From NCBI GenBank assembly GCA_024760525.1, contig CP060499.1:3369501-3433500 (forward strand): 64,000 nt of DNA, read 5' to 3'. The stretch comes from Nitrospira sp. Its GTDB lineage: Bacteria; Nitrospirota; Nitrospiria; Nitrospirales; Nitrospiraceae. Numbering within the stretch: the first letter of the stretch is position 1; the number at the start of each line of letters is the position of its first letter. The notes below the pieces were generated by a model. It was not told where the DNA came from. It did no database searches and worked only from the letters and a program-made list of their open reading frames with translations. This document shows positions 52,698-60,695 of this stretch, one piece after another. Position numbers and translations under genes: made by a program.

Positions 52698-52725
52698 AGT
52701 ATACTCTCGCCTTTGTGGTTGTCAA
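52698..52725 (-). promoter_or_regulatory. sigma70-type promoter of the dcw cluster
   Basis: Minus-strand TTGACA (52725-52720), 16 bases, then TATACT (52703-52698); initiation is expected near 52691. It is the only strong promoter I see upstream of the 20 minus-strand genes that follow. Confidence 0.75.
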
Positions 52726-52773
52726 CAGTATTTTCAGTAACTTAGAGAGATCTCACATGATTATATCCACGCC

Positions 52774-52790
52774 TATCCCCTTGACAAAGT
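52774..52790 (+). repeat. left terminal inverted repeat of the IS1595-type element
   Basis: TATCCCCTTGACAAAGT; 16 of 17 bases match the reverse complement of 54683-54699. It includes a perfect TTGACA pointing inward, which could serve as a -35 for the passenger gene. Confidence 0.8.
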
Positions 52791-52836
52791 CCTCAATAAG
52801 TTGCAGGGTGCAGGCCCTGTGGATAGGGGGTGTTGA

Positions 52837-53688
52837 ATGACACCCCACAAGCCCATCTGGAGCCTGCTGGATATGCTGGAACTAAACGCGGCTTTTTTTG
52901 TAGAAGTCTCAGCTGGCCTGAATATGATTGAGAATATGTCTCAGGATTTTCATCAAGATCCTGATGATTGGCGTGAGATGAATTCTAAGATCTTAGGCAG
53001 GTTACGAGAGCAGTGTGTAAATCTTCATCTGGATCGCATTACTCGCAAAATTAATCGATTAACAAAGACGATCGAAACAGACTGCAAGAGGAGCCTTGAT
53101 TTTAAGCATGACCTTAAGACTCATGCAACGCTAATCCATGATTTGTTGGTGGATATTATTGATGAGTTTAACTCTCGGCTTTTTCTCATGCTTTCAGAGG
53201 ATAAGCGGGAATGGTATTCGCTGGAAGATAGACCTATTTTTGGTGAATCAGTCGCTCGGGCGTGCCCAAGATCTACCTATCAAATAGCCGAGGCTGCGCG
53301 ATGCTTCGCATTAGAGCGGTGGGATGCCTGTGTGCATCATCTTATGCTTGCCCTGGAAGAGGCGTTGCGAAAATGGGCAAGGAGGCTTGGCATAAAATGG
53401 ACAGGCGGGGGAAAACAGCAACGAGAGTTACTATTCTCGAACTGGGAAGACATATTTGGCGCTGCTAGGGCACATATTAATAAATTGAAATCCAATCCGA
53501 AGACCGCTGCGCTAGACGCAAAGATCCAGAAAATTAACGAGACTATTTCTCATTTTGAGTTGGTAAGAGATGCATGGAGAAATCACTGCCAGCATGGGCG
53601 AGATACTTATGATGAGCGTAGATCCAAGAATATTATTGACCATACTGAAACATTTATGCGCGATCTTTTTTCAAAGAATCGCGGGTAA
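52837..53688 (+). CDS. HEPN-like protein carried by the insertion element
   Basis: A 283-residue, mostly helical protein with lower GC than its neighbours. The C-terminal half resembles HEPN proteins: helix ALERWDACVHHLMLALEEALRKWA, then the Rx4H-type ribonuclease motif RNHCQH near residue 248 followed by GRDTYDERRSKNIIDHTETFMRDLF. The N-terminal half (about 40-115) is a long helical/coiled-coil region. A strong AGGGGG site lies seven bases before the ATG. It sits between the element's left repeat and the transposase, so it travels with the element. HEPN proteins often act as RNases in toxin-antitoxin or phage-abortive systems; that role here is inference, and no antitoxin gene is beside it. 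Confidence 0.75.
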   Translation: MTPHKPIWSLLDMLELNAAFFVEVSAGLNMIENMSQDFHQDPDDWREMNSKILGRLREQCVNLHLDRITRKINRLTKTIETDCKRSLDFKHDLKTHATLIHDLLVDIIDEFNSRLFLMLSEDKREWYSLEDRPIFGESVARACPRSTYQIAEAARCFALERWDACVHHLMLALEEALRKWARRLGIKWTGGGKQQRELLFSNWEDIFGAARAHINKLKSNPKTAALDAKIQKINETISHFELVRDAWRNHCQHGRDTYDERRSKNIIDHTETFMRDLFSKNRG

Positions 53689-53747
53689 ACGGGAGTCCTA
53701 TTTGCTTAGGCTTTCTCTTAAAACAGCGTTCCTTGATGTTCTTACTT

Positions 53748-54632
53748 CTAGCTACACGTCGCTAACACACGGTCCATCATGGCGAAGGCATCACGGTTAT
53801 TGAAACGGAATGAGAACTCATCCAGGTAGAGCGGAAGGTACTTGTCGGAGACTCTATGAAACACGCCCATAATCCCCCGCTTGACCAAGGACCATACGTT
53901 TTCAACGCCGTTCACATGCACTCCGTCAGGGCTGACGTAGGTTTGAGAATGGTTCACGGTCTTATGGGCAAATTCAGAACTATCCAGCCAGAGATAGGAC
54001 TTAAACTCATCGGTATGCATCTCCGATCCTGGCTCAACATTCTTCCGAATGAAATCGGCGAGGGTGCGCTTTGATGCGTCATGTATGGCTTTCAATCGGA
54101 TCTTTCCTGAAGTCCGCTCTTTTATGCCCACTACAGGAACTTTATTGGAGAGTGCGGGCTGACGTGGACCTTTACTTTTGCCACCGATGTAAGTCTCGTC
54201 AATCTCAACAATCCCCGAATACTTCCGACAAAACTGGGGGTCATCCTGCATAGCGAGGCGAATCCGATGGGCCATATACCAAGCAGTCTTATAGCTCCCA
54301 ATTTCCAATTCCCGCTGCAATTGGGTAGCGGCCATGCCCTTCTTGGCCGAGCAGATCATGTAGATCGCCAGGAACCATTTCACGAGGGGCAGGTGCGAAT
54401 CATGGAAGATGGTCCCAACAGTCACGGAATATTGATACCGGCAGGCAAGGCACTCGTACAGGTGCCGTTCTTTGCCAGTCTTGCCTTCGGCAGTGAAGGT
54501 CATGATGCGCTTGCTCTGACAGTGGGGGCATTCCAGGCCCTTCGGCCACCGGATGCGCTCTAGGTGCTTAATGCACTTTTCTTCGGAGTTGAACCTGGAA
54601 ACGACTTCAAAAATGCTTTGTTTCTTAGCCAT
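53748..54632 (-). CDS. IS1595 family transposase (ISXO2-like)
   Basis: A 294-residue transposase from the ATG at 54632, which has AGGGGAGG upstream; the frame extends 20 codons further. An N-terminal zinc ribbon (CPHCQSKRI ... CLACRYQYS) is followed by the ISXO2-like DDE domain: VEIDETYIGGKSKG, MHTDEFKSYLWL and GVHVNGVENVWSLVKRGIMG. All catalytic blocks are intact and the frame is uninterrupted, so it may be active. Confidence 0.94.
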   Translation of the reverse strand: MAKKQSIFEVVSRFNSEEKCIKHLERIRWPKGLECPHCQSKRIMTFTAEGKTGKERHLYECLACRYQYSVTVGTIFHDSHLPLVKWFLAIYMICSAKKGMAATQLQRELEIGSYKTAWYMAHRIRLAMQDDPQFCRKYSGIVEIDETYIGGKSKGPRQPALSNKVPVVGIKERTSGKIRLKAIHDASKRTLADFIRKNVEPGSEMHTDEFKSYLWLDSSEFAHKTVNHSQTYVSPDGVHVNGVENVWSLVKRGIMGVFHRVSDKYLPLYLDEFSFRFNNRDAFAMMDRVLATCS

Positions 54633-54682
54633 ATATGCCTCCCCTGTCCTGACCTGTGGGAGATTGTGGCACACATGAAGAT

Positions 54683-54699
54683 ACTTTGTCAACGGGATA
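54683..54699 (-). repeat. right terminal inverted repeat of the IS1595-type element
   Basis: Reads TATCCCGTTGACAAAGT on the minus strand; one mismatch to the left repeat. Its inward TTGACA may contribute to the transposase promoter. Confidence 0.8.
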
Positions 54700-54836
54700 A
54701 TCGTCAGCCAGGGGATCGGGAGGTATCGAGTAGTTACGAGAGCGGCAATCTTCGATCATTTTGCCCTTGCAGAGCAGTTGCGAAGGGTCTTTTCGAAAGC
54801 CGAAATCTTTTCAACCCTCCAACTCTTGGGGTTTCG

Positions 54837-54865
54837 TTGACTTCCAAGGACTTGAGTTAGAAAAT
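54837..54865 (+). promoter_or_regulatory. candidate promoter giving a leaderless transcript
   Basis: TTGACT (54837-54842), 17 bases, GAAAAT (54860-54865). Initiation about 7 bases later falls on the ATG at 54872, and no ribosome-binding site precedes that ATG. Confidence 0.45.
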
Positions 54866-54871
54866 GCTTTC

Positions 54872-55972
54872 ATGTATACGGTACGTCCAACGGTCCCTCG
54901 TGCAAGCCTCTTCTGTTTCATTTTCTTGCTCTCTGGTCTTGAGCACACTGGGGCGAAGGACTTCAATCCCGACAATCCTCTCAACCAGCCGGCTCCCGTC
55001 TATTGGTGCTCGGGCAAGACATCCGACCAACAAATTTCAACGAAGCAAAGCTCAGACTGTCAACCGCTGTACGACCAGGAGACAGTAGCGGCCTTTCGAG
55101 AAAGCGCGCGAAAGCGCGGCTTCGATCTTCCGGAACGCGATCCCATAAAAATCGTTGAATTGCAGAATGCCGCGTCGAAATTTTCAGACCGCTATCGAAC
55201 GTTCCTCTCCTGCTGCATGACGGGCAACGATGCGCCGGAACACATCGTTGACTTGATCGATGAAGCGAACCACATCCTACAAGCCGTTCAGCAAAAGGGT
55301 ATCTACAATTCGACAGGGTTTGGAAAGGGCCAAGGGGCCACTGTCGCCGGCCCCGGAAATGGCACGGGTAATGGAGGGCTCGGCGGTGGTCCTGGCGTGG
55401 CTCCCAAGCTTGGAACGTTCGCTCGCCAATTCACGCTCGGCGAAATTGTCGGGACAGTTGCACGCGCGCGTGAGGACCTGTTTCGACTCAAGACGCGCTT
55501 GGACACTTTGAACGAGGCACAAGAGGGCCTCAGCGGGATCGACTATGAAAGCAGCGGCCGGGCCAAAGTGCAAATCCAAGAGGAAGAAGACGCGATCAGG
55601 AGAGAGTTTCAGGCCAAGAAACCGCCGTCATCGGCTCCGACAGGAATGGACATTCAAGACACGACCCTGCGCTCACGAATCGGAGGGGACATCGAGGACA
55701 CCAAGTTGAATGCCCAGTTCGGGGCAGACATCAACTCTGCCGTTTCCCCGTACAGCAGAGTCAGTGAATCACTTCGACCGCGTCGAGGCAATGATATTCA
55801 CGACAGCAATCTTCCGCACCGGCCGGGAACGGATATTCAGGATACGGTCGTTCCCAACAGCACCGGTTTCGAGGTCGATAAATCGCAAAATTACGCAGGG
55901 ACCTCGACCGTTCCACGACGCGGAGTCGGCGCCTCGATTGGAGATTCCGATCTAAACAACAGGCGGCGGTAG
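54872..55972 (+). CDS. secreted protein with C-terminal degenerate repeats, unknown function
   Basis: A protein of 366 residues from the ATG at 54872 (the frame extends 37 codons upstream without a promoter). The N-terminus (MYTVRPTVPRASLFCFIFLL, then SGLEHTGA/KDF) is a probable Sec signal. Residues about 30-150 contain four cysteines and helices. A Gly-rich linker (about 160-180, GPGNGTGNGGLGGGPG) precedes a coiled coil (about 195-250). The last 100 residues repeat a unit of the form G-x-D-I-x-D-T-x-L about every 13-30 residues (MDIQDTTL, GDIEDTKL, ADINSAV, NDIHDSNL, TDIQDTVV, ASIGDSDL). I do not recognise a family; an envelope or surface role is inference. Confidence 0.75.
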   Translation: MYTVRPTVPRASLFCFIFLLSGLEHTGAKDFNPDNPLNQPAPVYWCSGKTSDQQISTKQSSDCQPLYDQETVAAFRESARKRGFDLPERDPIKIVELQNAASKFSDRYRTFLSCCMTGNDAPEHIVDLIDEANHILQAVQQKGIYNSTGFGKGQGATVAGPGNGTGNGGLGGGPGVAPKLGTFARQFTLGEIVGTVARAREDLFRLKTRLDTLNEAQEGLSGIDYESSGRAKVQIQEEEDAIRREFQAKKPPSSAPTGMDIQDTTLRSRIGGDIEDTKLNAQFGADINSAVSPYSRVSESLRPRRGNDIHDSNLPHRPGTDIQDTVVPNSTGFEVDKSQNYAGTSTVPRRGVGASIGDSDLNNRRR

Positions 55973-55980
55973 TTCTGTCT

Positions 55981-56997
55981 TTACGGCTTCCCTCCCACCA
56001 CCGGCATTAGCTCCCAGGTGTCCCCCGCGTCCTTGCTGCGATAGAGCCCGCTGCCGTTGGTCCCGGCATAGAACACTTTCGGATCCGTTGCACTTTGCGC
56101 GATTGTTCGAACGTTGGTGGTTGCGAATCCGCTATTAATCGCCTTCCACGTCAAGCCGCCATCCTCACTCTGATGCACTCCGTCCCGTCCCGTAATGTAG
56201 ATCACACCTCGACGCGCGCGATCGAGCACCATCCCAACAATCATCTGATCGGCAAGCGACTCCCCGATCCGCTTCCACGCCTTGGCCGCATCGGTTGTTT
56301 TGTACAGCCCTGCCAGCGTGGCGGCGTAAACCGTATCAGGCTCGGACGGATCGACCAGAATCGACGTGACGTTCAATGCCCGCGACGTTTTCAGCATGTC
56401 GGGCGGCACCAGTCCATTATTCACTTTCTCCCAATGACCGCCCTGGTCGATTGACTTGTACACACCGCCGCTGGTTCCCGCATACAAAATAGCGGGTCTG
56501 GTGGGATCCATGCCCAGCGTCACGACCATCAGCACTTCCTTCATGCCTTCCATTTTCTTTTTCCATTGTTCGCCCCCGTTCCTGGTTTCGAACACTCCCA
56601 TCGTGGTGGCAAGAAAGATATGTTGCGCATCGGCGGGATCGAAAAGAAATTGATTCACCACAGACGTGATCGTCGCATCATCAAGTCCGGTGCGCATCGA
56701 TGTCCAGCGCTGCCCGCCATCATGGCTCTTATAGACGGCATCACCCTTGGTGCCCGCATAGACCGTCGCGGGATACGCCGGATCGATCGCCATGGCGATC
56801 ACGCGGGAATAACTCATTCCCTGAGACAAATTCGCCCACGTCTGTCCGCCATCGCGGGACTTATAGATGTAGTCGTTCGTGGCGACATAGATAATATCGG
56901 GGTTTTGGGGGTGGAGCTGGATGACGACGATCGCGTCACTGCGACCGCAACCGGCGAGAGCGGCCGCAAGAACGAGAACCACAACGAGGTTTCGCAT
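55981..56997 (-). CDS. YCF48/BNR-repeat beta-propeller lipoprotein
   Basis: A 338-residue lipoprotein. The ATG at 56997 (MRNLVVVLVLAAALAGCG) gives a perfect lipobox LAGC; a GTG at 57009 is an alternative start. The body is a beta-propeller of repeated sialidase/Ycf48-like blades (YKSRDGGQTWANLSQG, YKSHDGGQRWTSM, FETRNGGEQWKKK, YKSIDQGGHWEKV, YKTTDAAKAWKRIG, HQSEDGGLTWKAI, YRSKDAGDTWELM), seven units in all. Ycf48 homologues help assemble photosystem II in phototrophs; here it is presumably a general envelope protein. It is eight bases from the convergent secreted-repeat gene. Confidence 0.9.
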   Translation of the reverse strand: MRNLVVVLVLAAALAGCGRSDAIVVIQLHPQNPDIIYVATNDYIYKSRDGGQTWANLSQGMSYSRVIAMAIDPAYPATVYAGTKGDAVYKSHDGGQRWTSMRTGLDDATITSVVNQFLFDPADAQHIFLATTMGVFETRNGGEQWKKKMEGMKEVLMVVTLGMDPTRPAILYAGTSGGVYKSIDQGGHWEKVNNGLVPPDMLKTSRALNVTSILVDPSEPDTVYAATLAGLYKTTDAAKAWKRIGESLADQMIVGMVLDRARRGVIYITGRDGVHQSEDGGLTWKAINSGFATTNVRTIAQSATDPKVFYAGTNGSGLYRSKDAGDTWELMPVVGGKP

Positions 56998-57014
56998 GAG
57001 GGTTTGCACGCCGC

Positions 57015-57512
57015 CTAGCGATAGTTGGTAAACTGCAGATCGATCTCAAACTCCCTGCCCTTCAAAAAGGCAATCGCCGACTGCAGTTCATCCTTGCTCT
57101 TGCTCAGCACCCGCACTTGCTCGCCCTGAATCTGTGCTTGAACCTTCAACTTCGAATCCTTGACCGCTTTGGTGATTTCCTTGGCTTTATCCGGTGCGAG
57201 CCCACTCTGAATCTTGGCCGTTTGTCGCACCGTCCCGCTCAACGCCGGCTCGACCGCGCCTTGAGTGAAGGCCTTGAGCGATACCCCGCGTTTCACGCAC
57301 TTGGCCTTGATGATCTCCTGCACCGCCTTCAGCTTGTACTCGTCGTCCGAGACCACGACCAATTCCTTTTCCTTCTCTTTCAGCGTGATCTCGGTTCTCG
57401 AGTCCTTGAAATCGAACCGCTGCTTGATTTCTTTCGTCGCCTGATCCAGCGCGTTCTTCAGCTCCTGCATATGCACTTCCGACACGACGTCAAATGAGAA
57501 CTGATCAGCCAC
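57015..57512 (-). CDS. yajQ: YajQ family nucleotide-binding protein
   Basis: A 165-residue protein beginning ADQFSFDVVSEVHMQELKNALDQA after a GTG start with AAGGAGG upstream. It has two ferredoxin-like halves with RFDFKDSRTEI, AKCVKRGVSLKAF, AKEITKAVKDSKLKVQAQIQGEQVRV and LQFTNYR. Some members bind cyclic di-GMP, and two PilZ genes lie 4 kb away. Confidence 0.95.
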   Translation of the reverse strand: MADQFSFDVVSEVHMQELKNALDQATKEIKQRFDFKDSRTEITLKEKEKELVVVSDDEYKLKAVQEIIKAKCVKRGVSLKAFTQGAVEPALSGTVRQTAKIQSGLAPDKAKEITKAVKDSKLKVQAQIQGEQVRVLSKSKDELQSAIAFLKGREFEIDLQFTNYR

Positions 57513-57715
57513 GATAGCCTCCTTCTTTACTCTTCATGTATGCATAGGAGCGGCCTGGTTGCTCCTCCAATGCGCGCATTGAACGAGCACATCGTTCGCA
57601 TCCAGTGCCCAAATCCCATAAGCAGATGTGCGCGTTCGGGGAGCAAGAGGACGACCAGGCTGCTCCTTTTCCCTTCACACGCGGTGCGCGAGCGCTAGTG
57701 ATTGACCAGGGCGCC
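57513..57715. other. 203-base non-coding gap between cstA and yajQ
   Basis: Holds two inverted repeats: AGGAGC/GCTCCT at 57546-57566, and GGAGCA/TGCTCC at 57640-57666. The second is followed on the plus strand by TTTT (57667-57670), so it resembles a terminator on the plus strand, although both flanking genes run minus. Small frames here are not convincing. Confidence 0.4.
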
Positions 57716-59722
57716 CTAACAGCACCCGGTGCCGTGCGGAAGCTTAAAGCCCTTTTCCCCATCACAACGAATTGCCGTCTGCATCCGTCCTGCTGATCCT
57801 CCACCCGCCGACACCACCACCTCGCTGCTTGTAAACGGCTTTTTCAGCACGACATAGCCGTACCACTGCCTCAGACTATCGCCCAGCACGATTACACCCA
57901 GCACCGCCACCAGTGCCACCAGCACGGCATCCAGATAGAGCGCGAAGGCCTGCCCGGCCGCCAACTTCGCCGCTTTCTTCAGGAACATCCAAAACATTTC
58001 ATAAGAACCCGTCAAGGTAATCATGCCCACGAACAGCATCGGCAGCGCCGTGACCCAGAGATAGGGCGACTTCCACATTTTGATCAGCACGGTCGTCCCG
58101 ATGCAGAGCGCCAACATCCCCAGCAGCTGGTTTGCCGCGCCGAACATCGGCCAAATGGTTGAAATGCTGCCCGTCCCGATCAAATACGCCCACGCTCCCA
58201 CGACTAAGCCGCTGCTCACCATCACACCGGGCACCCAGTTCATCCGGCGAAAGGGCGCATAGACCTTGCCTGCCATTTCCTGGATGAGATAACGAGCCAC
58301 GCGTGTTCCCGTATCAATTGTTGTCAGAATGAAAAGCGCTTCGAACACCAACGCGAACTGATACCAATAGGCCATGAGACCCGACATCCCGGGCAGCGCC
58401 GAAAAAATAGACGCCATGCCGACCGCCAAAGAGACCGCCCCGCCGGGACGTCCAGCCACATCGACTTCGACCAACTGTGACAGCTCGGCAATCCGCGATG
58501 GAGCAAACCCCATCGCCGCCAGCGCATCGGTGCTTAAGGTTGTGTTGATCGCCAAGTAGTCGCCGGGAATCAGCACTGAAGCCGCGATCAGTGCCATCAC
58601 TCCCACAAAGCTTTCCAGCAACATTGCCGCATACCCCACCACCGCTTGAGATTCCTGCTCAATCATTTTGGGCGTCGTGCCGGAAGAGACCAACGAGTGG
58701 AAGCCCGAGATAGCCCCGCACGCAATCGTGATGAAGAGAAAGGGGAAGAGGGTACCGGGAATAATCGGGCCACCACCGGCGGCAAAACTCGTCACACGCG
58801 GCATCTCAATCGTCGGCGCCATGAGGATGACACCAACCCCCAGCAGAAACACGACGCCAAGCTTCATAAATGTGGAAAGATAGCCGCGCGGCACCAGCAA
58901 CATCCAGCCCGGCAATACCGAGGCCAGAAATCCATACCCGGCGAGCAGCCAGATCAGCGCGGGCTTGTCGAACTCGAAGAGCCAGGCGTAGGACGACTGC
59001 GCAACAACGCGACCGAACAGTACCGCTGCAATTAAAAGTACGACACCGATGATCGACACTTCGGCCACGGCGCCGGCACGAAACTTCTGGAGATAGAAGC
59101 CCATGAGGAAGCCGATCGGAATCGTCATCGCAATCGTAAAGGTTCCCCAGGCATTATGGTACAGCGCATTCACGACCGCGAAGCCCAACCCTGCCAGTGC
59201 CACCACCACAATAAAGAGCACCGCGATCGCCGTCGCCGTGCCGGTGAGCGAGCCGAGTTCATCGTGCGCGATCTCGGGCAAGGAGCGGCCGTTTCGTCGC
59301 ATGGAGGCAACCAGAATGATGAAATCCTGCACTGCCCCCGCAAGCACGGCACCGATCACGAGCCACAGAAAACCGGGCATGAATCCAAATTGTGCCGCCA
59401 ACACCGGACCAAGGAGCGGCCCGGCTCCGGCGATGGCCGCAAAGTGATGGCCGAAGAGCACGACCTTATTCGTGGGATGAAAATTGACGCCGTCGTTTAA
59501 CCGCACCGCCGGCGTGACGTGCTGATTGTTCAGTACGATAACTTGCGTGGCCAGCCACCGTCCATAGAACCGATAGGCCAGCACATACATGCAGGCAGCC
59601 GCCACGACCAGCCAGAGACCATTGACCTTTTCATGGGGATTGATGGCGCCCGTCACATGAGCAAGCGCCAAGGCGCCGAGGAGCGAGAGCAGCACCCAGA
59701 GCAGATTTACCGCCGCCTTCAT
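57716..59722 (-). CDS. cstA: carbon starvation protein A (peptide/pyruvate transporter CstA)
   Basis: A membrane transporter of 668 residues with about 16 hydrophobic segments. The N-terminal CstA signature (FYGRWLATQVIVLNNQHVTPAVRLNDG and FHPTNKVVLFGHHFAAIAGAGPLLGP) is followed by RRNGRSLPEIAHDELG and GCGAISGFHSLVSSGTTPKMI. In other bacteria CstA imports peptides or pyruvate during starvation. ATG at 59722 has AGGA at suitable spacing; 59731 is an alternative. Its first 80 codons and leader are duplicated at 60460-60733. The tail ends LPHGTGCC, with a terminal cysteine pair. Confidence 0.95.
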   Translation of the reverse strand: MKAAVNLLWVLLSLLGALALAHVTGAINPHEKVNGLWLVVAAACMYVLAYRFYGRWLATQVIVLNNQHVTPAVRLNDGVNFHPTNKVVLFGHHFAAIAGAGPLLGPVLAAQFGFMPGFLWLVIGAVLAGAVQDFIILVASMRRNGRSLPEIAHDELGSLTGTATAIAVLFIVVVALAGLGFAVVNALYHNAWGTFTIAMTIPIGFLMGFYLQKFRAGAVAEVSIIGVVLLIAAVLFGRVVAQSSYAWLFEFDKPALIWLLAGYGFLASVLPGWMLLVPRGYLSTFMKLGVVFLLGVGVILMAPTIEMPRVTSFAAGGGPIIPGTLFPFLFITIACGAISGFHSLVSSGTTPKMIEQESQAVVGYAAMLLESFVGVMALIAASVLIPGDYLAINTTLSTDALAAMGFAPSRIAELSQLVEVDVAGRPGGAVSLAVGMASIFSALPGMSGLMAYWYQFALVFEALFILTTIDTGTRVARYLIQEMAGKVYAPFRRMNWVPGVMVSSGLVVGAWAYLIGTGSISTIWPMFGAANQLLGMLALCIGTTVLIKMWKSPYLWVTALPMLFVGMITLTGSYEMFWMFLKKAAKLAAGQAFALYLDAVLVALVAVLGVIVLGDSLRQWYGYVVLKKPFTSSEVVVSAGGGSAGRMQTAIRCDGEKGFKLPHGTGCC

Positions 59723-59760
59723 GCGCGGCATCCTAACAACCCATTACGTGCTTGTAAATC
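59487..59760 (+). repeat. direct repeat copy 1 (5' end of cstA plus leader)
   Basis: Matches 60460-60733 at a constant offset of 973 bases with no indels; by hand I count 18 mismatches in 274 bases (about 93% identity). Identity stops abruptly at both ends. Confidence 0.9.
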
Positions 59761-59777
59761 CAGAGTTCGTCAGTGAG

Positions 59778-59806
59778 TTGCCTTCGATACGGGATGTGAT
59801 TACAAT
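59778..59806 (+). promoter_or_regulatory. sigma70-type promoter of mazEF
   Basis: TTGCCT (59778-59783), exactly 17 bases, TACAAT (59801-59806); initiation near 59813, with a GGAGGA site before mazE. Confidence 0.6.
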
Positions 59807-59830
59807 GTATCCTCATAGCTGGAGGATGAC

Positions 59831-60082
59831 ATGAAAGCCCACATCGTCCGTATCGGCAACTCAAAGGGAATTCGGCTCCCTAAGACCTTGCTTCAGGAAG
59901 CCCAGCTTGAGGATGAAGTCGTGCTCCAAGCAGAACCGGGCCGCATTCTGATCTCCAAATCGGCACAACCACGCGCAGGCTGGGCTGATGCCGCCCGACG
60001 CATGCGAGCGCAAGGAGAAGACAGCCTCCTCGACCCGCCGACTGCTACGCGATTCGATAAGGAAGACTGGAAGTGGCGCTAG
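59831..60082 (+). CDS. mazE: MazE-type antitoxin (AbrB/SpoVT fold)
   Basis: An 83-residue antitoxin. The swapped-hairpin AbrB domain at the N-terminus (MKAHIVRIGNSKGIRLPKTL, LEDEVVLQ, GRILISK) should bind its own promoter. The flexible C-terminus (DSLLDPPTATRFDKEDWKW) should bind MazF. A GGAGGA lies four bases before the ATG. It overlaps mazF by 10 bases, the usual coupling for antitoxin-toxin pairs. Confidence 0.92.
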   Translation: MKAHIVRIGNSKGIRLPKTLLQEAQLEDEVVLQAEPGRILISKSAQPRAGWADAARRMRAQGEDSLLDPPTATRFDKEDWKWR

Positions 60083-60411
60083 AGCACGCGCCCCCGGCAC
60101 GCGGTGAAGTCTATCTGATTGACCTTGATCCAACCCGAGGCAGTGAAATCAGAAAAACGAGGCCTTGCCTGGTCATCTCTCCCGATGAATTAAATCAGCA
60201 CCTGCGGACCGTGATCGTCGCGCCAATGACTACCGGAGGGCAAGGCTACCCCTGGCGAGTGAGATGTCGTTTCCGCGACCGTTCCGGATTTGTGGCCATA
60301 GATCAGTTGCGCACCGTTGATAGCGAACGCCTCATCAAGCGGCTTGGCCGTGTCACGCCCGGAGCCCTTGCTGCCGTCCACGCAGTCCTACAGGAAATGT
60401 TCACACCATAA
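60073..60411 (+). CDS. mazF: MazF-type endoribonuclease toxin
   Basis: A 112-residue PemK/MazF toxin that cleaves mRNA at short sequences. The start is GTG at 60073 within mazE. The signature RGEVYLIDLDPTRGSEIRKTRPCLVIS (catalytic Arg in TRPCLV), VIVAPMTT (catalytic Thr), and VAIDQLRTVDSERL are present. Intact and full length. The antisense strand at its 3' end carries the read-through of the truncated cstA copy. Confidence 0.94.
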   Translation: MALEHAPPARGEVYLIDLDPTRGSEIRKTRPCLVISPDELNQHLRTVIVAPMTTGGQGYPWRVRCRFRDRSGFVAIDQLRTVDSERLIKRLGRVTPGALAAVHAVLQEMFTP

Positions 60412-60459
60412 CGATTGGCCCCACCCTTTGCATTCTTCCCGAACCCACGCGAGTACTGA

Positions 60460-60695
60460 ACGCCGTCGTTCAACCGTACCGGCGGCGTGATGTGCTGATT
60501 GTTCAGTGCGATAACTTGCGTGGCCAGCCACCGGCCATAGAACCGATAGGCCAGCACATAGATACAAGCCGCCGCCACAACCAGCCAGAGACCGTTTACT
60601 TTTTCATGGGGATTAATGGCGCCCGTCACGTGAGCAAGCGCCAAAGCGCCGAGGAGCGAGAGCAGCACCCAGAGCAGATTTACCGCCGCCTTCAT
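60460..60695 (-). pseudogene. truncated duplicate of cstA (5' fragment only)
   Basis: The first 78 or so codons of cstA (MKAAVNLLWVLLSLLG through VRLNDGV) are repeated here, then the homology stops and the frame continues into unrelated sequence antisense to mazF (stop at 60303). Only four residues differ from full-length cstA against 18 base changes in the repeat, so the fragment was once under purifying selection. It lacks nearly all the transporter and cannot function. Confidence 0.88.

Larger units (their letters stand above)
52774..54699. mobile_element. IS1595-type insertion element with HEPN passenger gene
   Basis: The element is bounded by imperfect 17-bp terminal inverted repeats, TATCCCCTTGACAAAGT at the left and TATCCCGTTGACAAAGT (reverse strand) at the right, differing at one base. 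It is 1926 bp long and contains a convergent pair: a HEPN-like gene (plus) and a transposase (minus). No matching 8-bp target duplication was found next to the repeats as drawn, so the outer ends may be a few bases further out or the flanks have changed. Its left end lies about 50 bp upstream of the dcw promoter. Confidence 0.8.

Noticed and set aside
52759..52773. An 8-bp target duplication of the IS element
   Set aside because: I compared the bases outside both terminal repeats and found no matching 8-mer, so no duplication is claimed.
57505..57804. A 99-codon minus-strand frame between cstA and yajQ
   Set aside because: It spans the non-coding gap and the 3' end of cstA in the wrong phase, without a ribosome-binding site or motif.
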